In this document: piece after piece, positions 48,823 to 57,171 of the stretch
How positions within the stretch are numbered: the stretch's first letter is position 1
Layout of the letters: every line of letters starts with the position of its first letter
Assembly: GCF_003947415.1 (NCBI RefSeq)
Contig: NZ_QHKL01000001.1
Location: forward strand, 1,674,001 to 1,738,000
Length of the DNA: 64,000 nucleotides
Reading direction: 5' to 3'
Source of the DNA: Amycolatopsis sp. WAC 01376
Lineage (GTDB): Bacteria > Actinomycetota > Actinomycetes > Mycobacteriales > Pseudonocardiaceae
Position numbers and translations under genes: made by a program
Notes under the pieces: generated by a model
The model's database searches: none
What the model saw: only the letters and a program-made list of their open reading frames with translations
Told to the model about the DNA's origin: nothing

Positions 48823-51612
48823 ATGGGCGAAAACGGTTCCCCTGCCCGTTTCCAGCTCCTCGGTCCCGTACGGCTTCTCGACGGCGATCGCCCGGTCCCC
48901 GTCGGCGGTCCCGGCGTCCGCGGTCTGCTCGCGTTGCTGGCGCTGAAGGTCAACAAGGTGGTCGGGCTCGACGAGATCATCGACGCGCTCTGGGGGCACG
49001 ATCCGCCCGCCACGGCCCGCACGATCGTCCACGGCAATGTCTCGCATCTGCGGCGCGTGCTCCGCGACATCCAGGGCGACCATCCGCACGGCGCCCGGAT
49101 CCTCACCGCCCCGCCCGGTTACCAGCTCACCGTCGAACCCGGCCGGATCGACGTCCACCGTGCCCGGTCGCTGCTGGAGCGGGCTTCGGCCGAAGATCCG
49201 GAGAACGCGTCCGAACTGCTCGCCGAGGCCCTCGCGCTGTGGCAGGGGCCGACGCTGGCCGGGGTTCCGGGCTCGGTTCGCGCCCCCGAGCTGGAGGATC
49301 TGCGGCTCGCCGTCCACGGTGCCAGGGTCGACGCGGATCTCGAACTCGGCAGGCACGCGGAACTGATCGTCGAGCTCAGCCCGCTGGTCCGCGCGAATCC
49401 GCTCGCCGAACGCACGGCCGGTCAGCTGATGCGCGCGCTCTACCACGCCGGGCGCCGCGGCGACGCGCTCGAGCTCTACCGCACGGTGTCGCGGGCGACC
49501 TTGCGCACGCTCGGCGTCGAACCCGGCGCGGAGCTGCGCTGGCTGCACGAACGGGTCCTCAATGACGACCTGCCGGTCAAGGTCGTCGCGGAGCCGAAGG
49601 CCGAGTCGGCGCCCGTCCAGCAGCTGCCGCCCGCCGTGCCGAACCTCGCCGGGCGCGAGGCCGATCTGGCGTGGCTCGACGAGCTCGCCGAGCGGGCCGA
49701 AGCGGGCGAGACGGCGGTCGGCGTCGTCACCGGGACCGCCGGGATCGGCAAGAGCAGCTTGGTGGTGTGGTGGGCGCATCGCGCCGCCCGGCGCTTCCCC
49801 GACGGCATCCTCTTCGCCTCGCTGCGGGGTTTCGATCCGCATCATCCGCCGCTGGAACCCGCCGATCTGCTCATCCAGTTCCTGCTCGGGCTGGGTGTCC
49901 CCGCCGAGGGGGTGCCCGAGCAGGTCCACGAACGCATCGCGCTCTACCGGTCGATGATCGCCGGCCGCCGGATGCTGGTGATCCTCGACAACGCCCGCAC
50001 CGCCGAGCAGGTCCGGCCGCTGCTGCCGCCCGGTTCGCGGTCGATGACGCTGGTGACCAGCCGTTCCCGGCTCGACGGGCTCGCCGTGTCCAATGCCGCC
50101 AAACTGCGCGTGCTCGGCACGCTCGCGCCCGGTGACGCCGTCCGGCTGATCGAGGAGCTCGCCGGTCCCGCCGGATTCGACCTCAACCACGCGCTCGCCC
50201 GGCTTTGCGGTTATCTCCCGCTCGCGCTGCGGATCGCGGGAGCCCGGCTCGCCGCCAGCGCGCAGTGGTCCGCGCAGGATCTGGTCGACGAACTCGGCAA
50301 CGAACGCACCAGGCTGGCCGCCCTCGACGTCGAGGGCCCGGACGACGGGGTCCGCGCGGCGTTCGACGTTTCGTTCCGGGGGCTGCCGCCCGAGGTCGCG
50401 AACACGTTCCTGCGGCTCGGCGTCGTCCAGTGCGTTTCGGCCGGTTCGCATCTGACGGCCGCGATCGGCGGGATCACCGTCGCCGAGGCGCGACGGCATC
50501 TGCGGGTGCTCGCCGCGCACAACCTGCTCGCCGAAACCGGCCGCGACTCCTTCGTCCCGCACGACCTCGTCCGCCTGTTCCTGCGCGAGCTGGCGGAGAA
50601 CGAACTCGACGATGCCGACCGGGAAGACGTCCTGACGCGATCGGTGCGGTTCTATCAGGCCGTCGCCGACCGCGCCCGGCGCAAGATGCTGCGGATCGTC
50701 GACCCGCTCGACTTCACCGGCGCGCTGAGCGACGCGCAGACGCCGCCGATCACCTCCTTCACCGACGCGCAGGACTGGTTCACCGCGGAATGGGAGAACC
50801 TCCTGGAGGTCCTCGAAGCCGCCCGCGCCGGCGGCCGTCACGACGACGTCTGGCGGCTGGCCAGGGTCGCGCACACCTATCGCGCGGTGTATCCGCTGCT
50901 GGACGAGTGGCGGCGGCTGATCGAGATCGGGCTGGAGGCCGCCGAGCGGTCCCGTGACGTCCTCGGCCAGTGCTGGATGCTGATCTCCCGCTGCGCCATC
51001 GCGCTCACTTTCGAACTGCCGCAAGGATGTCTCGCCGACGCCGAACGCGCGCTGGAACTCGCGACCGCGATCGGCGACAACCGGCTGACGGTCTCCGCGA
51101 ACATCCACCTCGGCTCCGCGCTGACCTTGCTGGGACGGTACGACGAGGCCATCAGGACGTTGCGGCAGGCGGTCGAGGAGACCGATCGGACCGGCGATCT
51201 CGAACTGCGCGGGCAGGCGCTCAACAACTGCGCCGAGGCGGAAAAACGAGCGGGACGATTCATCGAGGCGATCGGGCATCAGGTCGCCTCGCTGGAGATC
51301 GACCGGACTCTCGGCGACGAAAGCTACGTCGTCGTCTCGCTGAACAACCTCGCCGAATTGAGCATGCGGATCGGCGAACTCGCCGCCGCCGAACGGTACG
51401 TCTGGGAGGCCGTGGACCTGACGATCAGCAGGCGGTTCGTCCTCCAGGAAGGCGTGCTGCGGCTGACACTGGGCCGGGTGCTGCGGGCCGGGTCGGATGT
51501 GGACGGTGCCCGCGAGCAATTCGCGCTCGCGCTGAAAATCCTCTCGGACGCCAATCCGAAACTCGCCGGACTCGTCCGTGCGGAACTCACGGACCTCGGC
51601 GAAAGTCCGTGA
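48823..51612 (+). CDS. SARP/AfsR-type regulator (OmpR-like HTH, BTAD, NB-ARC, TPR)
   Basis: The 929-residue protein has an N-terminal OmpR-like winged HTH (RFQLLGPVRLLDGDRPVPVG, TIVHGNVSHLRRVLRD, LTAPPGYQLTVEPG), a bacterial transcriptional activator domain (to ~residue 250, ALELYRTVSRATLRTLGVEP), an NB-ARC ATPase with Walker A VVTGTAGIGKSSLVVWWAHR and Walker B RRMLVILDNARTAEQV, and C-terminal TPR repeats (GDNRLTVSANIHLGSALTLL, LGRYDEAIRTLRQAVEETD). Such AfsR-like activators usually switch on secondary metabolism, yet no biosynthetic cluster adjoins. GGAGG precedes ATG 48823. Confidence 0.92.
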   Translation: MGENGSPARFQLLGPVRLLDGDRPVPVGGPGVRGLLALLALKVNKVVGLDEIIDALWGHDPPATARTIVHGNVSHLRRVLRDIQGDHPHGARILTAPPGYQLTVEPGRIDVHRARSLLERASAEDPENASELLAEALALWQGPTLAGVPGSVRAPELEDLRLAVHGARVDADLELGRHAELIVELSPLVRANPLAERTAGQLMRALYHAGRRGDALELYRTVSRATLRTLGVEPGAELRWLHERVLNDDLPVKVVAEPKAESAPVQQLPPAVPNLAGREADLAWLDELAERAEAGETAVGVVTGTAGIGKSSLVVWWAHRAARRFPDGILFASLRGFDPHHPPLEPADLLIQFLLGLGVPAEGVPEQVHERIALYRSMIAGRRMLVILDNARTAEQVRPLLPPGSRSMTLVTSRSRLDGLAVSNAAKLRVLGTLAPGDAVRLIEELAGPAGFDLNHALARLCGYLPLALRIAGARLAASAQWSAQDLVDELGNERTRLAALDVEGPDDGVRAAFDVSFRGLPPEVANTFLRLGVVQCVSAGSHLTAAIGGITVAEARRHLRVLAAHNLLAETGRDSFVPHDLVRLFLRELAENELDDADREDVLTRSVRFYQAVADRARRKMLRIVDPLDFTGALSDAQTPPITSFTDAQDWFTAEWENLLEVLEAARAGGRHDDVWRLARVAHTYRAVYPLLDEWRRLIEIGLEAAERSRDVLGQCWMLISRCAIALTFELPQGCLADAERALELATAIGDNRLTVSANIHLGSALTLLGRYDEAIRTLRQAVEETDRTGDLELRGQALNNCAEAEKRAGRFIEAIGHQVASLEIDRTLGDESYVVVSLNNLAELSMRIGELAAAERYVWEAVDLTISRRFVLQEGVLRLTLGRVLRAGSDVDGAREQFALALKILSDANPKLAGLVRAELTDLGESP

Positions 51613-51822
51613 GTGATCCTTAGCGGATTCTTAGTGGCCTCGCCGCTCGCGCGCGTAGGGTCCCGTTCAGCGTCGATCGAGCCCTAGGGGAGGGGCACGC
51701 GATAGAGATCGGCGCTCGGGCGGGCCCTTTCTCGCGGCCCGTCTGAAGAGTCGCCAGGAGCGGCTCGTGGCGGTCCGGCCGGTGGAGGTGGGGGCGATAC
51801 CGGCCGGCCGCCAGGCGAAGAG

Positions 51823-52473
51823 TCAGCCGGTGCCGGCGGTGCACAGGGCGATGGTCTGGCCCTTGTTCTCCGCGACCTTCTGGCCGTTGACCAGTATCGA
51901 GCAGGCGATCTGGTTGCTGACCGACGAGTTCCGGGTGTCCGCGGTGACGGTGAGCATGTATTCGCCCGAGTTGAACGACGCCGTGCCGCGCCATTCGTCG
52001 GTGCTCGCCGGGGTCGTCTCGGTGCGCTGGTCGTTGAGCGAGCCGAAGCGGACGGTCGCGCCGCCCGAAGCGCTGACGACGAACTCGACGGTGTTCTTGT
52101 CCCCGGCGACGGCCGGGATGTGCAGACCCGACTCGCCGGTAGCGAAGAAACTGGTGTAGACCAGTAACCCGCCCGCGGCCACCAAACCGGCGATGGAAAG
52201 CGCGAGTCCCGCGATCCCCATTCCCTTCTTGTCGGCTTCACCCTTCTTGATTTTGGTCAAACCGATCACGGAAAGAGTCAACCCGATTACGGCGAGCGGC
52301 CATGCGGCGATCCCCGCGACCGGGACGAAGGCGACCCCGAGCGCCGCGAGCCCGACCAGGAAACCCGCGATGACCAGGCCGTTCTTGGGTTTCCGATGCC
52401 TTGTTCCGTGCGCGGCGAACCCGGCGCCATAGCGGGTGGCCGGCGGGTGCGGGAGTGGTGGATCGGTCGGCAT
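51823..52473 (-). CDS. DUF4190 membrane protein with MmpS-like extracellular domain
   Basis: The 216-residue protein has a proline-rich cytoplasmic start, two membrane helices plus one more (LVIAGFLVGLAALGVAFVPV, AAWPLAVIGLTLSVIGLTKI, MGIAGLALSIAGLVAAGGLL) in the DUF4190 pattern with IKKGEADKKGMGIAG between, and a ~100-residue external beta domain (EFVVSASGGATVRFGSLNDQ, SNQIACSILVNGQKVAENKG) that resembles MmpS-type immunoglobulin-like domains with a possible disulfide. Function is unknown. It runs convergently to the SARP gene. Confidence 0.75.
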   Translation of the reverse strand: MPTDPPLPHPPATRYGAGFAAHGTRHRKPKNGLVIAGFLVGLAALGVAFVPVAGIAAWPLAVIGLTLSVIGLTKIKKGEADKKGMGIAGLALSIAGLVAAGGLLVYTSFFATGESGLHIPAVAGDKNTVEFVVSASGGATVRFGSLNDQRTETTPASTDEWRGTASFNSGEYMLTVTADTRNSSVSNQIACSILVNGQKVAENKGQTIALCTAGTG

Positions 52474-52634
52474 ACATGCCCTTTCGGAGGCTTCCGTCCG
52501 AAGACGTTAACCCATCGTTCGGGGTAATGGCCGAAATTGTTACCTGCCGGAAAAAGTCATCATTCAACGATGATCAAGCGAATACCGATATTTTCTGACG
52601 AGAATTGTGGCATCGCCGAATGTCGGAAACCCGA

Positions 52635-53519
52635 TCACTGATCGAACAGGCTGACTTCCGGGGTGATCTCCAGCAGTTCGTGCACCGGGCGGCCGCGGCG
52701 GCCGTCGATGGTCGTGGTGCGCACGACACGCAGCCGTGCGGTCACCGGCCGGTCCAGGTTCTCCTTGATCTCGTCGAGCAGATCCGGCGCGACCGCGCCC
52801 TGGATCGTGCCGCCCGATTCGCGTTCGAGATAGAAGATCCGGCGCCGGGTGCGGACCCCGTCCAGCCTGCCGCTGACCGTCTCGTAGCCGACGGCCTCCC
52901 GCGACTCGCGCAGGCTTCCGGACAGGATCCGCGCCTGCTCGGTGGTCATGCTGCGGGTCAGCTCGTCGCCGGCGGTCGGGGTCAGCGCCATGCCGATCCC
53001 GGCGTGTTTGCTGACCGCGTTGACGATGTCGCTGACCGCGTTGCGGACGGTGTCGCGCTGCAGCAGCACCGCGTCCAGCGCGCCGTCGTCGGAGCCGTTG
53101 GCGGGCAGGAAGTCGCACAGCTCCTTGACCGCGCGTTCGGACAGCGACTCGAGCCCGTCGTGGATGAGCGCGTCGTCGAGCGCCGGTTCCGGGAAACCGA
53201 AGAAGATCGCGTTGCCCGCCTGGCCGCGCTGGATCAGCGGGGCCTTCTCCCGGTCCGCGGGCTGGACGAAGGTCACCTCGCCCGACGGATTGCGGATGAT
53301 GTGCCCGATCTTCGCCGTCGCGTCCTGCAACGCGCGGCTGATGTCGGAGAAGGTGTAGGCGTCCAGATGCGACTCGCCGAGCACGGACACGCGAAGCAGT
53401 GGCGAACGCGACGTCCGCTCGAACTTCGCGTACGCGGCCATCGCCGACGCGCGGGCGAGGTCGTCGAGCCAGGTGCCGCCGGGGATCTCGTCGGCGATAC
53501 GCCGGAATTCGTTCCTCAC
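52635..53519 (-). CDS. Unrecognised protein, partner of the gene upstream
   Basis: I do not recognise this 294-residue protein. GTG 53519 overlaps the stop codon of the preceding gene (GTGA), so the two are translationally coupled. An N-terminal half (EIPGGTWLDDLARASAMAAY, RVSVLGESHLDAYTFSDISR, FGFPEPALDDALIHDGLESL) looks alpha/beta, followed by helical ILSGSLRESREAVGYETVSG and a C-terminal ~75-residue beta-barrel-like region (RRRIFYLERESGGTIQGAVA, VTARLRVVRTTTIDGRRGRP) of a form seen in many hypothetical proteins. No membrane or signal segment. The conserved two-gene arrangement suggests a functional pair. Confidence 0.7.
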   Translation of the reverse strand: MRNEFRRIADEIPGGTWLDDLARASAMAAYAKFERTSRSPLLRVSVLGESHLDAYTFSDISRALQDATAKIGHIIRNPSGEVTFVQPADREKAPLIQRGQAGNAIFFGFPEPALDDALIHDGLESLSERAVKELCDFLPANGSDDGALDAVLLQRDTVRNAVSDIVNAVSKHAGIGMALTPTAGDELTRSMTTEQARILSGSLRESREAVGYETVSGRLDGVRTRRRIFYLERESGGTIQGAVAPDLLDEIKENLDRPVTARLRVVRTTTIDGRRGRPVHELLEITPEVSLFDQ

Positions 53520-53992
53520 CAGATCACTTCCGGAATTCCCCTGCCACCCGATGCCCACACTTCCTCCCAGATCTCCTCGTCGCCGGGGCGGCAGAGGAAG
53601 CCGTCGAGCATCCCGCCGACGGGCTGGACCTGGTCGAGATACATGGCGGGCTGGCCGACGATGACCCCGCGCAAGGTCAGCAGCCCGTACAGCGCCGAGC
53701 GGCCCGCGTCGTCGAGCCGTTTGAGCGCGCCCCATTCGTCCGGGATCAGCACCACGTCGAGCCCGATCGGCGCGTGCGGGGTCCTGGCGGTCAGATCGCC
53801 GCCGATCCACGCGCGGCCGGTGGGCATGATCCGCCGGGCGACACCCAGGTAACTGTTCAGCGCGCTGAACAGGATCTCGCGGTCGTTCTGATGCGGCGCG
53901 TCGAACACCAGCCGCTCGTAGACATCGGCCAGATCGGCGGGATGGCGGCCCGGAGGCAGCAGGTTGTGCGGCGTCCAATAGGGGAGCGCCAA
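53516..53992 (-). CDS. DUF6932-like, nucleotidyltransferase-fold protein
   Basis: The 158-residue protein begins LALPYWTPHNLLPPGRHPAD and has a nucleotidyltransferase-like strand region RAWIGGDLTARTPHAPIGLD followed by VVLIPDEW, resembling the DUF6932 group in which GS..D.D motifs are often degenerate; here the first serine is Asp and only one acidic residue remains, so catalysis is doubtful. The start is TTG 53992, placed by an AAGGAGG ribosome-binding site seven bases upstream; the ATG at 54055 has none. It overlaps the next gene by 4 bases. The family assignment is tentative. Confidence 0.6.
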   Translation of the reverse strand: MALPYWTPHNLLPPGRHPADLADVYERLVFDAPHQNDREILFSALNSYLGVARRIMPTGRAWIGGDLTARTPHAPIGLDVVLIPDEWGALKRLDDAGRSALYGLLTLRGVIVGQPAMYLDQVQPVGGMLDGFLCRPGDEEIWEEVWASGGRGIPEVIW

Positions 53993-54084
53993 ATCGGAGC
54001 CTCCTTCGTGTGCCGGAGCTCTCGATCGAAGAAACGTATCCGGCGTCACGCTCACAGTGCGTAGCCGAATTTACCAGGCGGGTG

Positions 54085-54519
54085 TCAGCCGCCCTGCCCC
54101 GGCCGGTGCTCGGGCGCGCGTCCGGCGGGCGGCCAGTCCTCGTCGCTCGGCCAGACCGGTTCGGGTTCGTGCCCGCTCTCGCCGTTCTTGGCGGCCGGTT
54201 CAGGCTGCTCCGGGTGGTAGCCGTGCACCAGCTCCGGGGTCAGCTGGCCCTCACGGTGGCCTTCCGCCTCCTGGTCGAACGGTTCGTCGTCTTCGTGGAT
54301 CCGCGCGGGCGGGATGAACTGCGTCCGTTCGGTGGACAGCAGTTCGGGAACCGGCTCGGGTTCCGGTTCGGGCGCGACGGCGCGTACCGGCTCGTGGGCC
54401 ACCGGTTCGGCGGCCGGCCGCTCACGTGGTTCGCCGCGCATCAGCAGCCAGGTGACACCACAGCCGAGGGCGAAGGCGATGAGCAGCCAAAGCCAGATCT
54501 GCCCGAAAAGCCAGAGCAT
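54085..54519 (-). CDS. ArfC-like single-pass membrane protein
   Basis: The 144-residue protein has one N-terminal membrane helix (FGQIWLWLLIAFALGCGVTW) followed by a long acidic, proline-rich cytoplasmic or periplasmic tail with PEPEPEPVPELL and WPSDEDWPPAGR. It begins 7 bp after the OmpA/ArfA-like gene, the same arrangement as mycobacterial arfA-arfB-arfC, where small membrane proteins assist the ArfA pore. No arfB-sized gene is between them. Similarity to ArfC is by context and shape, not by a strong motif. Confidence 0.6.
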   Translation of the reverse strand: MLWLFGQIWLWLLIAFALGCGVTWLLMRGEPRERPAAEPVAHEPVRAVAPEPEPEPVPELLSTERTQFIPPARIHEDDEPFDQEAEGHREGQLTPELVHGYHPEQPEPAAKNGESGHEPEPVWPSDEDWPPAGRAPEHRPGQGG

Positions 54520-54526
54520 TCAGCCA

Positions 54527-55243
54527 TCACCTCTGTTCTGCCGTGATGTCGACGCGGCGGCCCTCGCCGCTCGCGCCGTCGGAGTTCCTGCGCTGGGTGG
54601 AGTACGCCTGATCGCGTTTGACCCCGTTGCGCTCCAGCAACCGCTCCACCGTCAGCGCCCGGTTCAGCGCGAGCCGCCGGTCCGAACCGGTCGCCACCTG
54701 CCCGGTGATCCGGAACCGCAGATCGGCGGGTGCGTCCGTGAGCAGCTTCGCGATCTCCATCGCGCCGCGCTCGCCGTCCGCGGTGAGCTCGGTGGTGTCC
54801 GGTTCGAACGTGATCGGCGTGGCCGTCAGCAGGCGGTCGAGCTCGGCCTGGAACCCGGCCTTGTCCGTCGGCCTGGCCGAAGTCGGCGTCGGGCTCGGCG
54901 ATGGGCTCGGCGGCGGCTGGCTCGACGGTTCGCCGCTGGTCGTCACCGGGCCGGCGGGCGGCGCGGTGTCACCGGAGATCTCGACCGTCCGGACCCCGTC
55001 GATCCGCTGGATCGCGTCCATCGCCTGCGCGGCCTTGTCCGGCGGGAAGCCGGCGAGGTTCGCGTCGCGGCCGGAGAAGCTCACCTGGCCGCCGGAGACG
55101 CCGACGTCGGCGAGCGCGTCCTTCGCGCGCGCCGTCAGCTCGGCCTCGATGTCGTCCGAGGCCGACCAGACGGTGATCGCCGTCAAAGCGAGCGTGACCA
55201 GCAGCGCTGTAGGCAGCAAGCGGCTCCAGCGTGTACCGGGCAT
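54527..55243 (-). CDS. OmpA/ArfA-like envelope protein
   Basis: The 238-residue protein has an N-terminal membrane anchor (MPGTRWSRLLPTALLVTLAL), a BON-like segment (ELTARAKDALADVGVSGGQV, SFSGRDANLAGFPPDKAAQA), a proline/serine linker (PSSQPPPSPSPSPTPTSARP) and an OmpA C-terminal-like domain (LTATPITFEPDTTELTADGE, RFRITGQVATGSDRRLALNR, ALTVERLLERNGVKRDQAYS). This matches ArfA (OmpATb) of Mycobacterium in domain order. The OmpA region lacks the standard NxxLSxxRA form, having LALNRALTVERLL. ATG 55243 gives a proper anchor. Operonic with the ArfC-like gene. Confidence 0.72.
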   Translation of the reverse strand: MPGTRWSRLLPTALLVTLALTAITVWSASDDIEAELTARAKDALADVGVSGGQVSFSGRDANLAGFPPDKAAQAMDAIQRIDGVRTVEISGDTAPPAGPVTTSGEPSSQPPPSPSPSPTPTSARPTDKAGFQAELDRLLTATPITFEPDTTELTADGERGAMEIAKLLTDAPADLRFRITGQVATGSDRRLALNRALTVERLLERNGVKRDQAYSTQRRNSDGASGEGRRVDITAEQR

Positions 55244-56049
55244 GAAGGGACTGTAAGCCGCGTCCGGCCGGTTAGCGAACCGGCTTTCGTCACGTCCGGC
55301 CCAGTGTGCCGCCACCGTCAGGGCTGGTCCGCGAGAGGCGGCCGCACGTCTCTGGCCTGCGACGTCGGGCGAGTCCGGGAAGGGCGGCGGACCGCGCGCC
55401 GGCGTCGGCTCAGGTGCACCGGACGGTCAGTACATGACCCTTCTGGGTGACACCGATCGAGGGCTCGGCGTGGGTTTCGCGCGTGAAGGGGCCTCTGTAC
55501 CTTCTGGCTCGGCTGATCGCGGGAACGCGGTCCGTGAAGGCCTCCCCAAGTACATGAAGGACCCTTCACTGCGCTAGTCGCAGGGCCCCGGCAAAGTCGC
55601 ATAACTGCTGGTCGGCTCCGCCGCTAGAGCGGGACTAGGTGAACGTGCCGTGGTGGATCCGACAGGAGCGGGCTCCCGCAAGGAGCCTCACCCGGCTCTT
55701 GGCTGTCCACAAGGGACCCTTTACGACACAGAAGTGCCCGATTTGGGTGACTTGCACGGTTTCGCGAGGGGGTCGTGAGTGATTTGTGTCGTTCTAACCC
55801 TCATTGCCACTCACGACCCCCCGCGAAACCGCACATAGCGGCATCAATCGGACACGCAATCGCCCGGCGGTGTCCCTTGTGGACACTGAAGCCCCACCGG
55901 CGCCCAGAAACAAGCCCCACCACCGGCACATGCGGCCCCGCGACAGTGCAGGAATAGTCGCCTGACCTGCAAGATCTCGACTTTGCCGGGACCCTTGGCA
56001 CTAGGCGCAATGAAGGACCCCTTCACGTACTTCGAGCGACCGGCGCCCT
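55244..56049. other. Repeat-rich gene-free stretch
   Basis: About 800 bp without a convincing gene. It holds a GTGAAGGCCTCCCC..ACATGAAGGACCCTTCAC element (55541-55575) matching the one after the geosmin gene, TGTCCACAAGGGACCC (about 55704) and its inverse-type partner GTGTCCCTTGTGGACAC (about 55872), ATGAAGGACCCCTTCACG (56010), and the inverted repeat listed next. The short open frames here are all low-quality and unsupported. Confidence 0.6.
55753..55835. repeat. Long inverted repeat of the GTCGTGAGTG family
   Basis: GGTTTCGCGAGGGGGTCGTG in the left arm (55753-55781) pairs with the right arm (55808-55835) containing CACGACCCCCCGCGAAACC, with only a few mismatches and a 26-base loop. Related single arms occur near 8206, 48268 and 48479. 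Confidence 0.7.
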
Positions 56050-56898
56050 TCAGCTCGCGTGGTGGTGGATCTCCCGCGCCGGGAGCATCTGCTCCGCCGG
56101 AATCGCGACACCCGTCGCGTCGATCTGCTCCAGCGGGAGCAGCGGCGCGAGCTGGGGGCGCTTCGGGGACAGGCCGTCGCCCATGGACTCTCCCCTGAGC
56201 TGACGCCGGATCCACGGCAGCAGGTGCGCCTTCGTCCACTCGAGGTCGGAGCGGCGCGAAGTGATCCAGGTGCTCGGCTCCTCGGACGCCGGCCACGGCT
56301 CACGCCAGTCGTCGGCGGCCGGGACGCCGAGGACCTCGGCTGCGCGCAGCGCGATCCGCCGGTGGGCCTCGGGGGTGAAGTGCAGCCGGTCGTCGCTCCA
56401 GGCGCGGCGGTCGTGCAGCGGGGCCATCGCCCACATGTCGACCATCTTGGCGCCGTGCCGGTCGGCGATCGCCCACAGATGCGCGTTGTAGATGCCGACC
56501 TTCCCCCGGAGGACGTGCATCACGGACAGGTATTTGGTGTCCGGCCCGTTGAAGATGAGCACCGGGATCCCGGCCTCGCGCAGCTTGGCGACCCCCGCCT
56601 CCAGCCGCGCGGCGACGGCGTCCACGTCCGCGCCGGGCACGATGATGTCGTTACCGCCCGCGCACAGGGTGACCAGGTCGGGCTTCACCGCCAGCGCGAT
56701 CGGCAGCTGCTCTTCGAGGATCTCGTCGAGCATCTTCCCCCGGAGGGCCAGGTTCGCGTACTGGAAATCGGGCCTGCCTTCGGCGAGGATCTCCGCGAGC
56801 CTGTCCGCCCAGCCCCTGAAGCTGCCGTCGGGCAGGTCATCGTTGAGTCCTTCGGTGAAGCTGTCACCGATCGCCACGTAGCTGTCGAATCCGTACAC
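56050..56898 (-). CDS. SGNH/GDSL hydrolase
   Basis: The 282-residue protein has the four SGNH blocks: VAIGDSFTEGLNDDLPDGSF (nucleophile Ser), YANLALRGKMLDEIL (Gly), LVTLCAGGNDIIVPG (Asn) and SDDRLHFTPEAHRRIAL (Asp and His). There is no signal peptide, and a ~60-residue C-terminal tail of unknown function follows. Start is GTG 56898, fixed by GGAAGGGG eight bases upstream. It is probably a cytoplasmic esterase or deacetylase; the substrate is unknown. It stands alone and is divergent from the DUF3159 gene. Confidence 0.88.
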   Translation of the reverse strand: MYGFDSYVAIGDSFTEGLNDDLPDGSFRGWADRLAEILAEGRPDFQYANLALRGKMLDEILEEQLPIALAVKPDLVTLCAGGNDIIVPGADVDAVAARLEAGVAKLREAGIPVLIFNGPDTKYLSVMHVLRGKVGIYNAHLWAIADRHGAKMVDMWAMAPLHDRRAWSDDRLHFTPEAHRRIALRAAEVLGVPAADDWREPWPASEEPSTWITSRRSDLEWTKAHLLPWIRRQLRGESMGDGLSPKRPQLAPLLPLEQIDATGVAIPAEQMLPAREIHHHAS

Positions 56899-57171
56899 GT
56901 TGGGTCCCCTTCCGTCCGTGTGCCCCCGGTTGGTACTTGTACACCACAACTAACAGCTGAGAGCGCCCCTGCAATCCCACCTGAGCGAAACCTGTGATTC
57001 AGGCCGTTGACACAGTCTCTTATTTTGTCGGACGTCCATGCATCCCCATTACCGGGATGTACACGTCTGCGCAGCGCAGATTCCCCTCAAGTGGGCGTAA
57101 ACCGGACAGTGTATGTGGCGAACGTCTCCCCGCCTGGGTGTTCGGGGTCATGGATCCGGCAGGCTGTAAGG

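Noticed and set aside
48721..51519. Very long minus-strand open frame (932 codons) opposite the SARP gene
   Set aside because: It mirrors codon positions of the SARP gene in high-GC DNA, is rich in Arg/Gly/Pro/Ala without domain motifs, and has no ribosome-binding site.
48823..51612. Start of an antibiotic biosynthetic cluster
   Set aside because: No PKS, NRPS, RiPP or tailoring genes around the SARP regulator in this window.
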